DNA from: a virus
DNA length: 64,000 nucleotides
Virus record (IMG/VR): IMGVR_UViG_3300011115_000717
Span: 43,929-107,928 of that record
Direction: 5' to 3' (one strand)
Shown: piece by piece, positions 50,104-56,105 of the stretch
How positions within the stretch are numbered: position 1 is the stretch's first letter
Layout of the letters: the number at the start of each line of letters is the position of its first letter
Translations under genes and position numbers: made by a program
Notes under the pieces: generated by a model
Told to the model about the DNA's origin: nothing
Databases searched by the model: none
What the model saw: only the letters and a program-made list of their open reading frames with translations

Positions 50104-50361
50104 ATGCTAAAATTTTCTCAGTTTATCAATGAATATGTTCAACCACCAAAGAAGAAAGATACTGCTTCTCAACTTGGTTTAGCGATTGAACCAGAAGAAG
50201 AAGAAGAATATTCAAATATTGTAAATTCTAATATTGATGATCCTAATACACCAGAAGTAGAAGCACAAACTGGAGATTTAAGTTGGCAAGATACCAATAA
50301 GTCTGTTAGTAATTATGTCGGTAAACAAGTTGCTGATATGAAACGAAAGGCTGGACTATGA
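50104..50361 (+). CDS. Small late protein with capsid-targeting-like leader
   Basis: The 85 residues start MLKFSQFINEYVQPPKKK, with a plausible prohead-protease site after I-N-E. The C-terminal module SWQDTNKSVSNYVGKQVADM resembles that of the protein at 46356. The ribosome site AAGGAA is upstream. The stop overlaps the next gene (ATGA). It is likely an internal head protein, by inference. Confidence 0.6.
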   Translation: MLKFSQFINEYVQPPKKKDTASQLGLAIEPEEEEEYSNIVNSNIDDPNTPEVEAQTGDLSWQDTNKSVSNYVGKQVADMKRKAGL

Positions 50362-50879
50362 ACAACGACATTTACAGTGAATTGGGTTTAGATGCACATT
50401 CTTTGTATGAAGGATTAAAAAGAACCTTGCGTCGTTTAAAATCAAACAAAGATGAAGGTGCTCTTGATGCAGCTGAAAGAGAAGTAAAGCGTCAAGGTCA
50501 TAGATCCGGAAGAATAAAACATAACAAAGATACTCGTAAAGAATATGAATTTGATAAAGGAATTAAAACATCTTTACCAAGACATGAACTTAAACGAGAA
50601 GAAGAAAGTCTACGGGCTCTTAAATTCAATAGACAAGGAATTGCTCTAGCGGCATATCCAAATATTCCAGGTGATAGATTTGATCATTTCAATATGTCAG
50701 CGAAGTTAGATAGAACTGAATTATCTAAAATGGGTAAAGCTGCTGAAAGCAGAACTACAGCAGCAGCACGAGCAGAAGATATTTACAACGAACAACCTGT
50801 AGTGAAAGCCCAAGATGACAAAGCAAAAAACAATTGGCTTAAAACTATATTAAAGATGAAAGATTTAGGTCTTGCCTAA
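50358..50879 (+). CDS. Basic helical late hypothetical protein
   Basis: The 173 residues are rich in Lys and Arg and mostly helical (LYEGLKRTLRRLKSNKDEGA, RHELKREEESLRALKFN). There is no leader motif and no known family. It is coupled to the upstream small gene by a 4-bp overlap. The basic character would suit packaging with DNA. Confidence 0.55.
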   Translation: MNNDIYSELGLDAHSLYEGLKRTLRRLKSNKDEGALDAAEREVKRQGHRSGRIKHNKDTRKEYEFDKGIKTSLPRHELKREEESLRALKFNRQGIALAAYPNIPGDRFDHFNMSAKLDRTELSKMGKAAESRTTAAARAEDIYNEQPVVKAQDDKAKNNWLKTILKMKDLGLA

Positions 50880-50881
50880 AT

Positions 50882-51049
50882 TTATTCTTCTGTTGCTTTT
50901 AATTCTGATACCACATAGCCGACGATTGCGCCAACTGTAGAACCTATAAGAGCACCCATTGTGTTTAGTGTGTATAGATAACCTAACAGATTAAGTAAGC
51001 ACAAGAAACCAAACACTAATAAAATTTTTAAAGAGAAAAGACTTTTCAT
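50882..51049 (-). CDS. Small membrane protein (55 aa)
   Basis: The 55 residues start at ATG 51049. A membrane segment (LKILLVFGFLCLLNLLGYLY) is followed by a second Gly-rich hydrophobic stretch (GALIGSTVGAIVGYVV) and a charged tail. The start overlaps the stop of the upstream gene (TAATG). No family is recognised. Confidence 0.55.
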   Translation of the reverse strand: MKSLFSLKILLVFGFLCLLNLLGYLYTLNTMGALIGSTVGAIVGYVVSELKATEE

Positions 51050-51468
51050 TATTTTGTTTCTTTCATTTTAATAAATTCTTCATCACACAGAGTAACTATA
51101 GGAATTTGTTTGGAACGAAGTGTTCCATGTTTTCCTGTTATCTGACATACATCATATGATTTATCTTCGTATTCCTGAATTATAGCATTAGCCTTGCCCC
51201 ACAGATCAGCATCTTCTGTGAGAAAACTACAATAGAATCGAAGACCACCAAACTTTTCTTTGATTTGATCAATAGTGATACCAATCATATAGTCTTCTTC
51301 ATTGGGTGGATGATTGGCATATGACTCAACAAGCAGAGGAGTCAATTTAGAACATAGTTCATCAACAAGATTCACCCAACCATCAGGAAGATCAGAGTAT
51401 GCTGCTTCTGACATATTAGCAAACACAAGTGGATGCTTCTCTGCAAGTTTTTTAATATTATCACTCAT
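51049..51468 (-). CDS. Conserved phage hypothetical protein with KFGGLRFY motif
   Basis: The 139 residues start at ATG 51468 (MSDNIKKLAEKHPLVFANMS), which overlaps the stop of the upstream gene; a longer frame to 51495 is less likely. IDQIKEKFGGLRFYCSF and a C-terminal CQITGKHG are a pattern seen in many tailed-phage hypothetical proteins. The conserved Gly-Gly-Leu-Arg-Phe suggests a structured small domain. The function is unknown. Confidence 0.65.
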   Translation of the reverse strand: MSDNIKKLAEKHPLVFANMSEAAYSDLPDGWVNLVDELCSKLTPLLVESYANHPPNEEDYMIGITIDQIKEKFGGLRFYCSFLTEDADLWGKANAIIQEYEDKSYDVCQITGKHGTLRSKQIPIVTLCDEEFIKMKETK

Positions 51469-51646
51469 CAATGCCTTTACCCCATCCTGTTCCATGTTTA
51501 TAATGATTAATGATATCTTCTGTATACTTGCCAGTGGCTTTTAATACTCGAATTTCTTCAGCAGCATCACGACAAATATCGTAAACCTCTTGATTTACTG
51601 TGCGCCATTTATCCGCCATATTTCTTAGTCGTGTTTCTATATCCAT
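51461..51646 (-). CDS. Small early hypothetical protein
   Basis: The 61 residues start at ATG 51646 (MDIETRLRNMADKWRTVNQE) and are helical and charged, ending HYKHGTGWGKGIDE. The open frame extends upstream, but that part overlaps a small membrane-peptide gene in another frame. No family is recognised. It overlaps the next gene by 8 bp. Confidence 0.5.
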   Translation of the reverse strand: MDIETRLRNMADKWRTVNQEVYDICRDAAEEIRVLKATGKYTEDIINHYKHGTGWGKGIDE

Positions 51647-51647
51647 T

Positions 51648-51755
51648 TTAATTATCCGTTGGTAGTAGCATAAGACATAGTATGTATACAGTAAATCCAA
51701 CAGCAACCAATACATCTATACTTAAAATAATTATTCCGATTGTTGTGTTACTCAT
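51648..51755 (-). CDS. Very small membrane peptide (35 aa)
   Basis: This 35-residue reading frame starts at ATG 51755 and consists of one membrane helix (IGIIILSIDVLVAVGFTVYI and on). It begins 4 nt after the 3' end of tRNA-Glu, whose acceptor strand AAGGAT could act as its ribosome site. Its last codon is 1 bp from the next gene. Expression is plausible but unproven. Confidence 0.4.
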   Translation of the reverse strand: MSNTTIGIIILSIDVLVAVGFTVYILCLMLLPTDN

Positions 51756-51759
51756 TCAG

Positions 51760-51834
51760 TGATCCTTACGGGATTTGAACCCGTGTTATAGCCTTGAAAG
51801 GGCTGTGTCCTTGACCGGGCTAGACGAAAGGACC
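51760..51834 (-). tRNA. tRNA-Glu (TTC)
   Basis: The acceptor arms GGTCCTT and AAGGATC pair with one G.T; the discriminator is A. The anticodon loop CTTTCAA gives anticodon TTC. The T arm has ACGGG-TTCAAAT-CCCGT. CCA is not encoded. Confidence 0.88.
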
Positions 51835-51836
51835 AA

Positions 51837-52079
51837 TTAGCTATTCATTTGTCTATTATATTGTTTTTGATACTGTTTATTTATTCTCATCATATCATCA
51901 ACTTGATTACGTGTCAACTTAGTTATATCTTGATTAAATATTTGTTTTACATCATCAGGCATAATAGCAAAATGTGGAGGATCAGGAAAATCTTTAGGAT
52001 TAGCAGGAGTTTGAAACTCTCGTCTATCTTTAAAGTCTTTCCAAACTTTTCCTTTTCGTACAGATCTATATCTTCCCAT
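51837..52079 (-). CDS. Small basic early protein
   Basis: The 80 residues start MGRYRSVRKGKVWKDFKDRR, are basic at the N-terminus, and have a C-terminal region with FNQDITKLTRNQVDDMMRIN. No family is recognised. It ends 3 bp before tRNA-Glu and is part of the leftward early operon starting near 54.2 kb. Confidence 0.55.
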   Translation of the reverse strand: MGRYRSVRKGKVWKDFKDRREFQTPANPKDFPDPPHFAIMPDDVKQIFNQDITKLTRNQVDDMMRINKQYQKQYNRQMNS

Positions 52080-52081
52080 TT

Positions 52082-52351
52082 TTATTCTCTAGGAGGACAT
52101 TCACTTACGTGCATAGCCTCTTTGGCTAGATACAACTGATTTCGTTCTTCTCTCTCTGCATCTTTGGCATAGAATGTCATCTTCATCTCAAAGAAATCTC
52201 GTTCCTTGGTAAGAAACTGAATTCTGTCTGATGCTTCGCGCAACAGATCCCGTATTACTTTATTGGCAAAGTCAGAGTGTTCCTCTAAACGAGCCACAAG
52301 AGTAGTTGCATCATTTATCGGTGCATTATTATTTGTTGGTGGTATTATCAT
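52082..52351 (-). CDS. Small coiled-coil early protein
   Basis: The 89 residues are helical with a long charged coiled coil (LLREASDRIQFLTKERDFFEM) and a C-terminal CPPRE. It overlaps the upstream gene by 23 bp. No family is recognised; proteins with this Ser-Asp-Arg-Ile-x-x-Leu pattern are frequent among small phage early genes. Confidence 0.55.
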   Translation of the reverse strand: MIIPPTNNNAPINDATTLVARLEEHSDFANKVIRDLLREASDRIQFLTKERDFFEMKMTFYAKDAEREERNQLYLAKEAMHVSECPPRE

Positions 52352-52577
52352 TGATATTTTCTTTGCGAAACTTATTCATAAATTCACATTTACAATGCTT
52401 AAACTCAACGTCATCTCTGTGAATGAGAAGCCCGTCCCATGCATCACACCAATGCCACCCATTTTTGAGTTCATCTGCTGTGAGCATGACAATAAAATCT
52501 TCATCATCAAATGGCTGCATCAGAAAGTCAAATCGTTCCTGAGTCATTCCGTGTTTTATAAATTCTCCATCAGCCAT
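52329..52577 (-). CDS. Small early hypothetical protein
   Basis: The 82 residues contain MTQERFDFLMQPFDDEDFIV, then GWHWCDAWDGLLIHRDDVEF and CKC. The Trp/Asp/His-rich centre is a recognisable pattern in small phage proteins but has no known role. It overlaps both neighbours slightly, in a tightly packed operon. Confidence 0.55.
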   Translation of the reverse strand: MADGEFIKHGMTQERFDFLMQPFDDEDFIVMLTADELKNGWHWCDAWDGLLIHRDDVEFKHCKCEFMNKFRKENINDNTTNK

Positions 52578-52905
52578 TGATTTTATCTTCCTGTGCTAAC
52601 TTTTCAAAAAGATCTTTATGTTTGGTAGCAATCTTTTTGTAACTATTTGCTACAGATTCACTGCGTTGATCTAATGATTTAAAGCAATCCCAGTCATTGT
52701 CATTGGCATAATCTTCTGCTTTCATTTGGCAACCTGTTGGCTGTGTTCGTGTGTACATATCGCAAAGATTTACTCTAGCCTCATCACGTTGCTGAGTGAG
52801 TTGAATCACATCTTGACGAAGTTTTGTAATCTCTGCCCATAACGTAACGGACAAAGGAATACCTGCATTACCATGATCATTATCGCCTACGAAGTTAATA
52901 GCCAT
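52570..52905 (-). CDS. Hypothetical early protein
   Basis: The 111 residues start at ATG 52905 (MAINFVGDNDHGNAGIPLSV), 11 bp inside the phosphoesterase stop. A helical heptad segment (LWAEITKLRQDVIQLTQQRDE) and a Cys/Asp-rich part follow. No family is recognised. An open frame reaches 52950, but the shorter start fits the neighbouring gene. Confidence 0.55.
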   Translation of the reverse strand: MAINFVGDNDHGNAGIPLSVTLWAEITKLRQDVIQLTQQRDEARVNLCDMYTRTQPTGCQMKAEDYANDNDWDCFKSLDQRSESVANSYKKIATKHKDLFEKLAQEDKING

Positions 52906-53452
52906 TATTTTCCTTTGAGTAAAGTTTAGCAACACGATTGCGTATCTCATCGATACTTATAGGAGTATACCCGATTCTCTCCACACAGCAAGAGAAATAT
53001 CTCAGATCTGTCACACCTTCGGCAAGCATCACTTCTTCGGCATGAAGATGTGCATGAATATTTAACCAAGAAGTATTTCTCTTGGCTCTCCACAGAGACA
53101 CAGGATGAAGAGGAATATGCGAAAGAATTTCATTGTCTAACTTATGATATGCACGAACATCACGAAAATACTTTGCATATTTTGAGAGTTCTAGAGTATC
53201 ATGGTTGCCCTTTATAAGAATTTTTGAACCATTGAGTGATTCAAGAATTTTTAAATCTTTTGGTGTGAATGCAACATCACCCATGACATAAACTTTGTCA
53301 CCTTTGGAAACAGTCTTGTTCCAATTCTCCACCATGACAGCATCACCTTCTTCGGCTGATGCATATGGACGAACCTTCTCGCCATTTGCACGAGTGAAGC
53401 GATACATTGCTTCGTGTCCAAAGTGTGGGCAACCAATGAAGTATGTACTCAT
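52895..53452 (-). CDS. Calcineurin-like metallophosphoesterase
   Basis: The 185 residues show the phosphoesterase motifs FIGCPHFGH, VMGDVAF, IKGNHDT and NIHAHLH in order. In the first motif the usual metal-binding Asp (D-x-H) is replaced by Cys, so one metal site may differ. Homologues in phages are small phosphodiesterases or phosphatases of unknown substrate. It lies in the early operon, with the start overlapping a small membrane gene. Confidence 0.8.
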   Translation of the reverse strand: MSTYFIGCPHFGHEAMYRFTRANGEKVRPYASAEEGDAVMVENWNKTVSKGDKVYVMGDVAFTPKDLKILESLNGSKILIKGNHDTLELSKYAKYFRDVRAYHKLDNEILSHIPLHPVSLWRAKRNTSWLNIHAHLHAEEVMLAEGVTDLRYFSCCVERIGYTPISIDEIRNRVAKLYSKENNGY

Positions 53453-53571
53453 GCGTTTCCTTGAAAGGCGCGAATAGCAATGGATAAAACAATGGCAACG
53501 ACAATAGATAGTAATGCAAGTCCAATTATAAGCGTAGCCATGATAGCAATAAAACTTACAAAATTAGTCAT
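53449..53571 (-). CDS. Small membrane peptide (40 aa)
   Basis: The 40 residues are nearly all one membrane helix (FIAIMATLIIGLALLSIVVA and on), with a short basic end (RAFQGNA). The stop overlaps the phosphoesterase ATG (ATGA), and the start overlaps the stop of the next small gene (TAATG), which supports real translation in a coupled series. Confidence 0.5.
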   Translation of the reverse strand: MTNFVSFIAIMATLIIGLALLSIVVAIVLSIAIRAFQGNA

Positions 53572-53729
53572 TAGAATCCAATTTTATGGTAGAAGCACAG
53601 GCTGTTGAAGATTACGCAAAAGACAACTACCTTTGCAACAAAGATTGCTGCATCTATCCCAATAACAATCCAATCTTGTGTAGTATCAGTGTGCAAAAAT
53701 TTGTATAATATTTGAGTTAACTTATTCAT
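53571..53729 (-). CDS. Small membrane protein (52 aa)
   Basis: The 52 residues have a polar N-terminal part (MNKLTQILYKFLHTDTTQDW) and a membrane helix (IVIGIDAAIFVAKVVVFCVI). It is linked to the next gene by a TAATG overlap. No family is recognised. Confidence 0.5.
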   Translation of the reverse strand: MNKLTQILYKFLHTDTTQDWIVIGIDAAIFVAKVVVFCVIFNSLCFYHKIGF

Positions 53730-53732
53730 AGT

Positions 53733-53921
53733 TTACTTTCCAACAGTAATGGTAATCTTCTGACACAGTTGCAAACTCATGAGAAACAATGTACTGGCAG
53801 CAAACGTGAGCATGGCTAGAATAGCCAAGTCAAGCAGTACAGAGAATGCACCCGGTGGGGGCATGAGAGAAAGAATGTAACGCTTAGGGGCAGGCTTAGT
53901 GATTTTCTTTTTAGTAGTCAT
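53733..53921 (-). CDS. Small membrane protein (62 aa)
   Basis: The 62 residues start at ATG 53921 (MTTKKKITKPAPKRYILSLM). A basic N-terminus is followed by a membrane helix (VLLDLAILAMLTFAASTLFL). A longer open frame upstream lies over another gene. It is one of a run of short membrane proteins in this early operon; functions are unknown. Confidence 0.5.
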   Translation of the reverse strand: MTTKKKITKPAPKRYILSLMPPPGAFSVLLDLAILAMLTFAASTLFLMSLQLCQKITITVGK

Positions 53922-53922
53922 G

Positions 53923-54159
53923 TTATTTCCAATTCTTGTTAATAAAAGTATAGTGCCCGTCATTACGAATGAACTTAAGAATGTCATCAGCAAACTTCTT
54001 GTTACCATCAAAAAGAATGGTAAAGGAATCTTCAAGCCTAATGTAGTTGTATTCAAACTCAGGCTTCACCTTATACATCCATTCAATGAACATATATTCA
54101 TTGCCGCTAAAGGTGGCATGGTTACTCCCAATCTTTGATGTCTTGGTTGTCGTGTTCAT
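53923..54159 (-). CDS. Early hypothetical protein, first gene of operon
   Basis: The 78 residues start MNTTTKTSKIGSNHATFSGN, with FIEWMYKVKPEFEYNYIRLE and FADDILKFIRNDGHYTF, a mixed alpha/beta pattern. It has an early promoter with the ATG 6 nt after TATCAT and no ribosome site. It heads the leftward operon to 50.9 kb. No family is recognised. Confidence 0.6.
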   Translation of the reverse strand: MNTTTKTSKIGSNHATFSGNEYMFIEWMYKVKPEFEYNYIRLEDSFTILFDGNKKFADDILKFIRNDGHYTFINKNWK

Positions 54160-54165
54160 ATGTAT

Positions 54166-54193
54166 ATGATACCTTGTTTAAACCAAATGTCAA
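54166..54193 (-). promoter_or_regulatory. Early promoter, leaderless
   Basis: TTGACA (54193-54188), a 16-bp spacer and TATCAT (54171-54166) on the minus strand; ATG 54159 after 6 nt. Confidence 0.75.
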
Positions 54194-54621
54194 GCAATTC
54201 TTTGTCTTTTTAAGAAACATAGGGCAGCGATACCAAGTATCACTAGAACGCCCGGAGATGGCACAGGAGGGGCATTACCCACCAATGGCATGGTTTGGAT
54301 TGCCCCCATACAAACGCTCTCTACACGATCATACATTATTGGAATAGCAAACTGTTGATCAACCATTTGAACTGTCTTAACTAGCACTCCACCATTGTAA
54401 AGTTTATAGACCCATAGCCCATCAGCAGTTCCCATGAACAAATTTGATGAAAAGTTTGTAACAGCAACTGTTGGAGGTTCAATGGCATTACCCAATGGTT
54501 CCATCATGGTATATGCAGAATCAAATTTTAAAATATCTTTATATGAAACTTCAACATACATAGAACCCTGATACACAGAATCATGAAAGATTTGCCCAGC
54601 AGAGTATAAGGTGGAGATCAT
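54190..54621 (-). CDS. Secreted/envelope-type protein with PEP-CTERM-like tail
   Basis: The 143 residues have a beta-rich middle (MYVEVSYKDILKFDSAYTMM and on) and a C-terminal sorting-like signal: PPVPSPGVLVILGIAALCFL followed by KRQR. This is the tripartite layout of PEP-CTERM proteins (motif, membrane helix, basic tail). It lacks a clear N-terminal signal peptide. A host exosortase might process it, or it may simply be tail-anchored. The early promoter ends 6 nt before the ATG. Confidence 0.6.
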   Translation of the reverse strand: MISTLYSAGQIFHDSVYQGSMYVEVSYKDILKFDSAYTMMEPLGNAIEPPTVAVTNFSSNLFMGTADGLWVYKLYNGGVLVKTVQMVDQQFAIPIMYDRVESVCMGAIQTMPLVGNAPPVPSPGVLVILGIAALCFLKRQRIA

Positions 54622-54627
54622 TTGTAT

Positions 54628-54656
54628 ATTATACCATTAAGGACATCTAGAATCAA
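54628..54656 (-). promoter_or_regulatory. Early promoter, leaderless, overlapping a late promoter
   Basis: TTGATT (54656-54651), a 17-bp spacer and TATAAT (54633-54628) on the minus strand; ATG 54621 after 6 nt. Its -35 overlaps the rightward late octamer by 2 bp. Confidence 0.7.
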
Positions 54657-54662
54657 TAAATA
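54655..54662 (+). promoter_or_regulatory. Late promoter variant AATAAATA
   Basis: It lies 7 nt before ATG 54670 with no ribosome site between. It overlaps the -35 box of the divergent early promoter. Confidence 0.55.
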
Positions 54663-54669
54663 TTATACT

Positions 54670-54897
54670 ATGAATCATATAACTCGTCATTACAAAAATT
54701 TAGCGGAACAACTCGAAAACCAATTAAACCAATTGATTGAGGGTATCAAAAAAGTAAAGAAGCAACTTGACCCAGTAGGCAAGGAAGATCAAGATATTGA
54801 CAACGATGGTGAACGAAACGACAAAGAGGATAAATTTATAGCACAACGTCGCAAAAAGATCTCTCAGGCAATAAGACTTCGTGGTAGAAATAAATGA
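54670..54897 (+). CDS. Small charged late protein with YYKNL-type N-terminus
   Basis: The 75 residues start MNHITRHYKNLAEQLENQLN, matching the N-terminal pattern of the proteins at 43819 and 46925, and continue with a Lys/Asp-rich region (EDQDIDNDGERNDKEDKFIA). It ends in a basic RRKKISQAIRLRGRNK. The open frame begins at 54622, but the late promoter favours ATG 54670. The stop overlaps the next gene. Confidence 0.6.
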   Translation: MNHITRHYKNLAEQLENQLNQLIEGIKKVKKQLDPVGKEDQDIDNDGERNDKEDKFIAQRRKKISQAIRLRGRNK

Positions 54898-55298
54898 AAA
54901 AATTTAAAGAATTTTTAGCCGAATCTAGTGACCTTTATGAAGAGAAGGATGCCTGTTACAAAAAGGCAATGGCTTCATATGGTAAGTGGTCAGCAAGAGC
55001 AGCCCAAGCAACGGCAAAATGTCGTAAAGGCAAGGGCAAGGTTAAAAAGTCTAAGGCAGGGGCAAACTTAAAGAGATGGGAAGCAGAAGATTGGGTAGAC
55101 ACCAAGTCAGGTAAAGATTGTGGTGCAGGGGGAAAGAATGAATATTGCAGACCAAGCAAGAGAGTCAGTAAGAAGACTCCAAAGACAGCCTCAGAGATGT
55201 CTTCCAAAGAGTTAAAGAGTAAGAAGGCAGAGAAGTCAAGAGTCGGAATGCAGGGAGCAGGGGGAAACAAAGTTTCACCCACACAGAGAAACACATGA
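54894..55298 (+). CDS. Basic phage protein with capsid-targeting leader and Cys motif
   Basis: The 134 residues start MKKFKEFLAESSDLYEEKDA; K-x-F-x-x-F followed by L-A-E-S is a close match to the T4 capsid-targeting leader and its cleavage site. The body includes WVDTKSGKDCGAGGKNEYCR and PSKRVSKKTPKTASEMSSKE, a small basic domain common in large phages (known as a DUF, function unknown). It is very Lys-rich, suiting packaging with DNA. It overlaps both neighbours by 4 bp. Confidence 0.75.
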   Translation: MKKFKEFLAESSDLYEEKDACYKKAMASYGKWSARAAQATAKCRKGKGKVKKSKAGANLKRWEAEDWVDTKSGKDCGAGGKNEYCRPSKRVSKKTPKTASEMSSKELKSKKAEKSRVGMQGAGGNKVSPTQRNT

Positions 55299-55588
55299 AA
55301 AGTTTTAAAGAATTTTTAGAAGAATCTGGTGCATGGCAACGCAAAGAAGGAAAGAACCCTGAAGGGGGACTTAACAAAAAGGGTGTTGCTGCATATCGTA
55401 GAGAGAACCCAGGTTCCAAACTTCAAACTGCTGTAACCACAAAGCCATCAAAATTAAAGCCTGGGTCAAAGGCAGCAAAGAGAAGAAAGTCATTCTGTGC
55501 AAGAATGGGTGGAATGCCTGGACCAATGAAGGATGAAAAGGGAAGACCTACAAGAAAAGCCTTATCACTACGAAAGTGGAACTGCTAA
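55295..55588 (+). CDS. DUF6321-like basic protein with capsid-targeting leader
   Basis: The 97 residues start MKSFKEFLEESGAWQRKEGK; the leader matches MKxFxxFxEE with a potential cut after L-E-E. The body contains NPEGGLNKKG, KRRKSFCARMGGMPG and GRPTRKALSLRKWNC, a highly conserved pattern found across many phages and environmental sequences (the DUF6321 group, as I recall). The function is unknown; the Cys and basic residues suggest nucleic-acid contact. It is coupled to the next gene by TAATG. Confidence 0.75.
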   Translation: MKSFKEFLEESGAWQRKEGKNPEGGLNKKGVAAYRRENPGSKLQTAVTTKPSKLKPGSKAAKRRKSFCARMGGMPGPMKDEKGRPTRKALSLRKWNC

Positions 55589-55776
55589 TGAAGAATTTTA
55601 TTAATTTTGTAAACGAAAGCAAAGTATGGAAAGCAACAGTCAAGGTATCGAAAGATGGAAAGACTGTAGAGATTCCTGTAGAGTCAGGAGAGAGCATTCG
55701 TAAGGCAGTACATGGTAAGGTAGCAGAGTTGAGTAAAGAGGGGTATAAACTTGAGAAAGTTGATTACGAACAATGA
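55588..55776 (+). CDS. Small late protein with capsid-targeting-like leader
   Basis: The 62 residues start at ATG 55588 (MKNFINFVNESKVWKATVKV), again an MKxFxxFxxE leader with V-N-E before Ser. The rest is a small beta-rich domain (KDGKTVEIPVESGESIRKAV). The longer open frame from 55576 lies inside the previous gene. It is the last rightward gene of this late cluster. Confidence 0.65.
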   Translation: MKNFINFVNESKVWKATVKVSKDGKTVEIPVESGESIRKAVHGKVAELSKEGYKLEKVDYEQ

Positions 55777-55915
55777 AGAAGTGAGTGGGGGTAAATGGGG
55801 TATGGAAGGGATGGAGAGAGGGTAAAAGGAAACTTTGGAAAATTTTTGAATCCTGTCCTACAAAAACATATAGTAGACCCTCTCAGACTCGTTTACAACA
55901 GCCCTGAGAGCCTCT

Positions 55916-56059
55916 CTAAGCCCTTTTAGCCCTCAAAGGCACTCTACAGACCTTCAAGACCCTCCAAGAGCCTATAAACGATTCTACTGAGACAATCTCT
56001 ATACAAAATTTATCATATTTTTTGAATCCTGTCCAATGCCCCCCTCCAAGAGGGCTCAC
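55916..56059 (-). CDS. Small early hypothetical protein, GTG start
   Basis: The 47 residues start at GTG 56059, 7 nt after a TATAAT box on the minus strand (MSPLGGGHWTGFKKYDKF when read from GTG). The open frame extends upstream, but that part precedes the predicted start of transcription and includes repeat copies. The rest is hydrophobic and basic. Coding is plausible; it may be only a leader. Confidence 0.4.
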   Translation of the reverse strand: MSPLGGGHWTGFKKYDKFCIEIVSVESFIGSWRVLKVCRVPLRAKRA

Positions 56060-56066
56060 AACGTAC

Positions 56067-56094
56067 ATTATACCACAGTATTTTACCAAATCAA
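56067..56094 (-). promoter_or_regulatory. Early promoter
   Basis: TTGATT (56094-56089), a 16-bp spacer and TATAAT (56072-56067) on the minus strand with TGTGGTATAAT extended -10; GTG 56059 after 7 nt. Confidence 0.7.
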
Positions 56095-56105
56095 TACAAT
56101 TTTTC

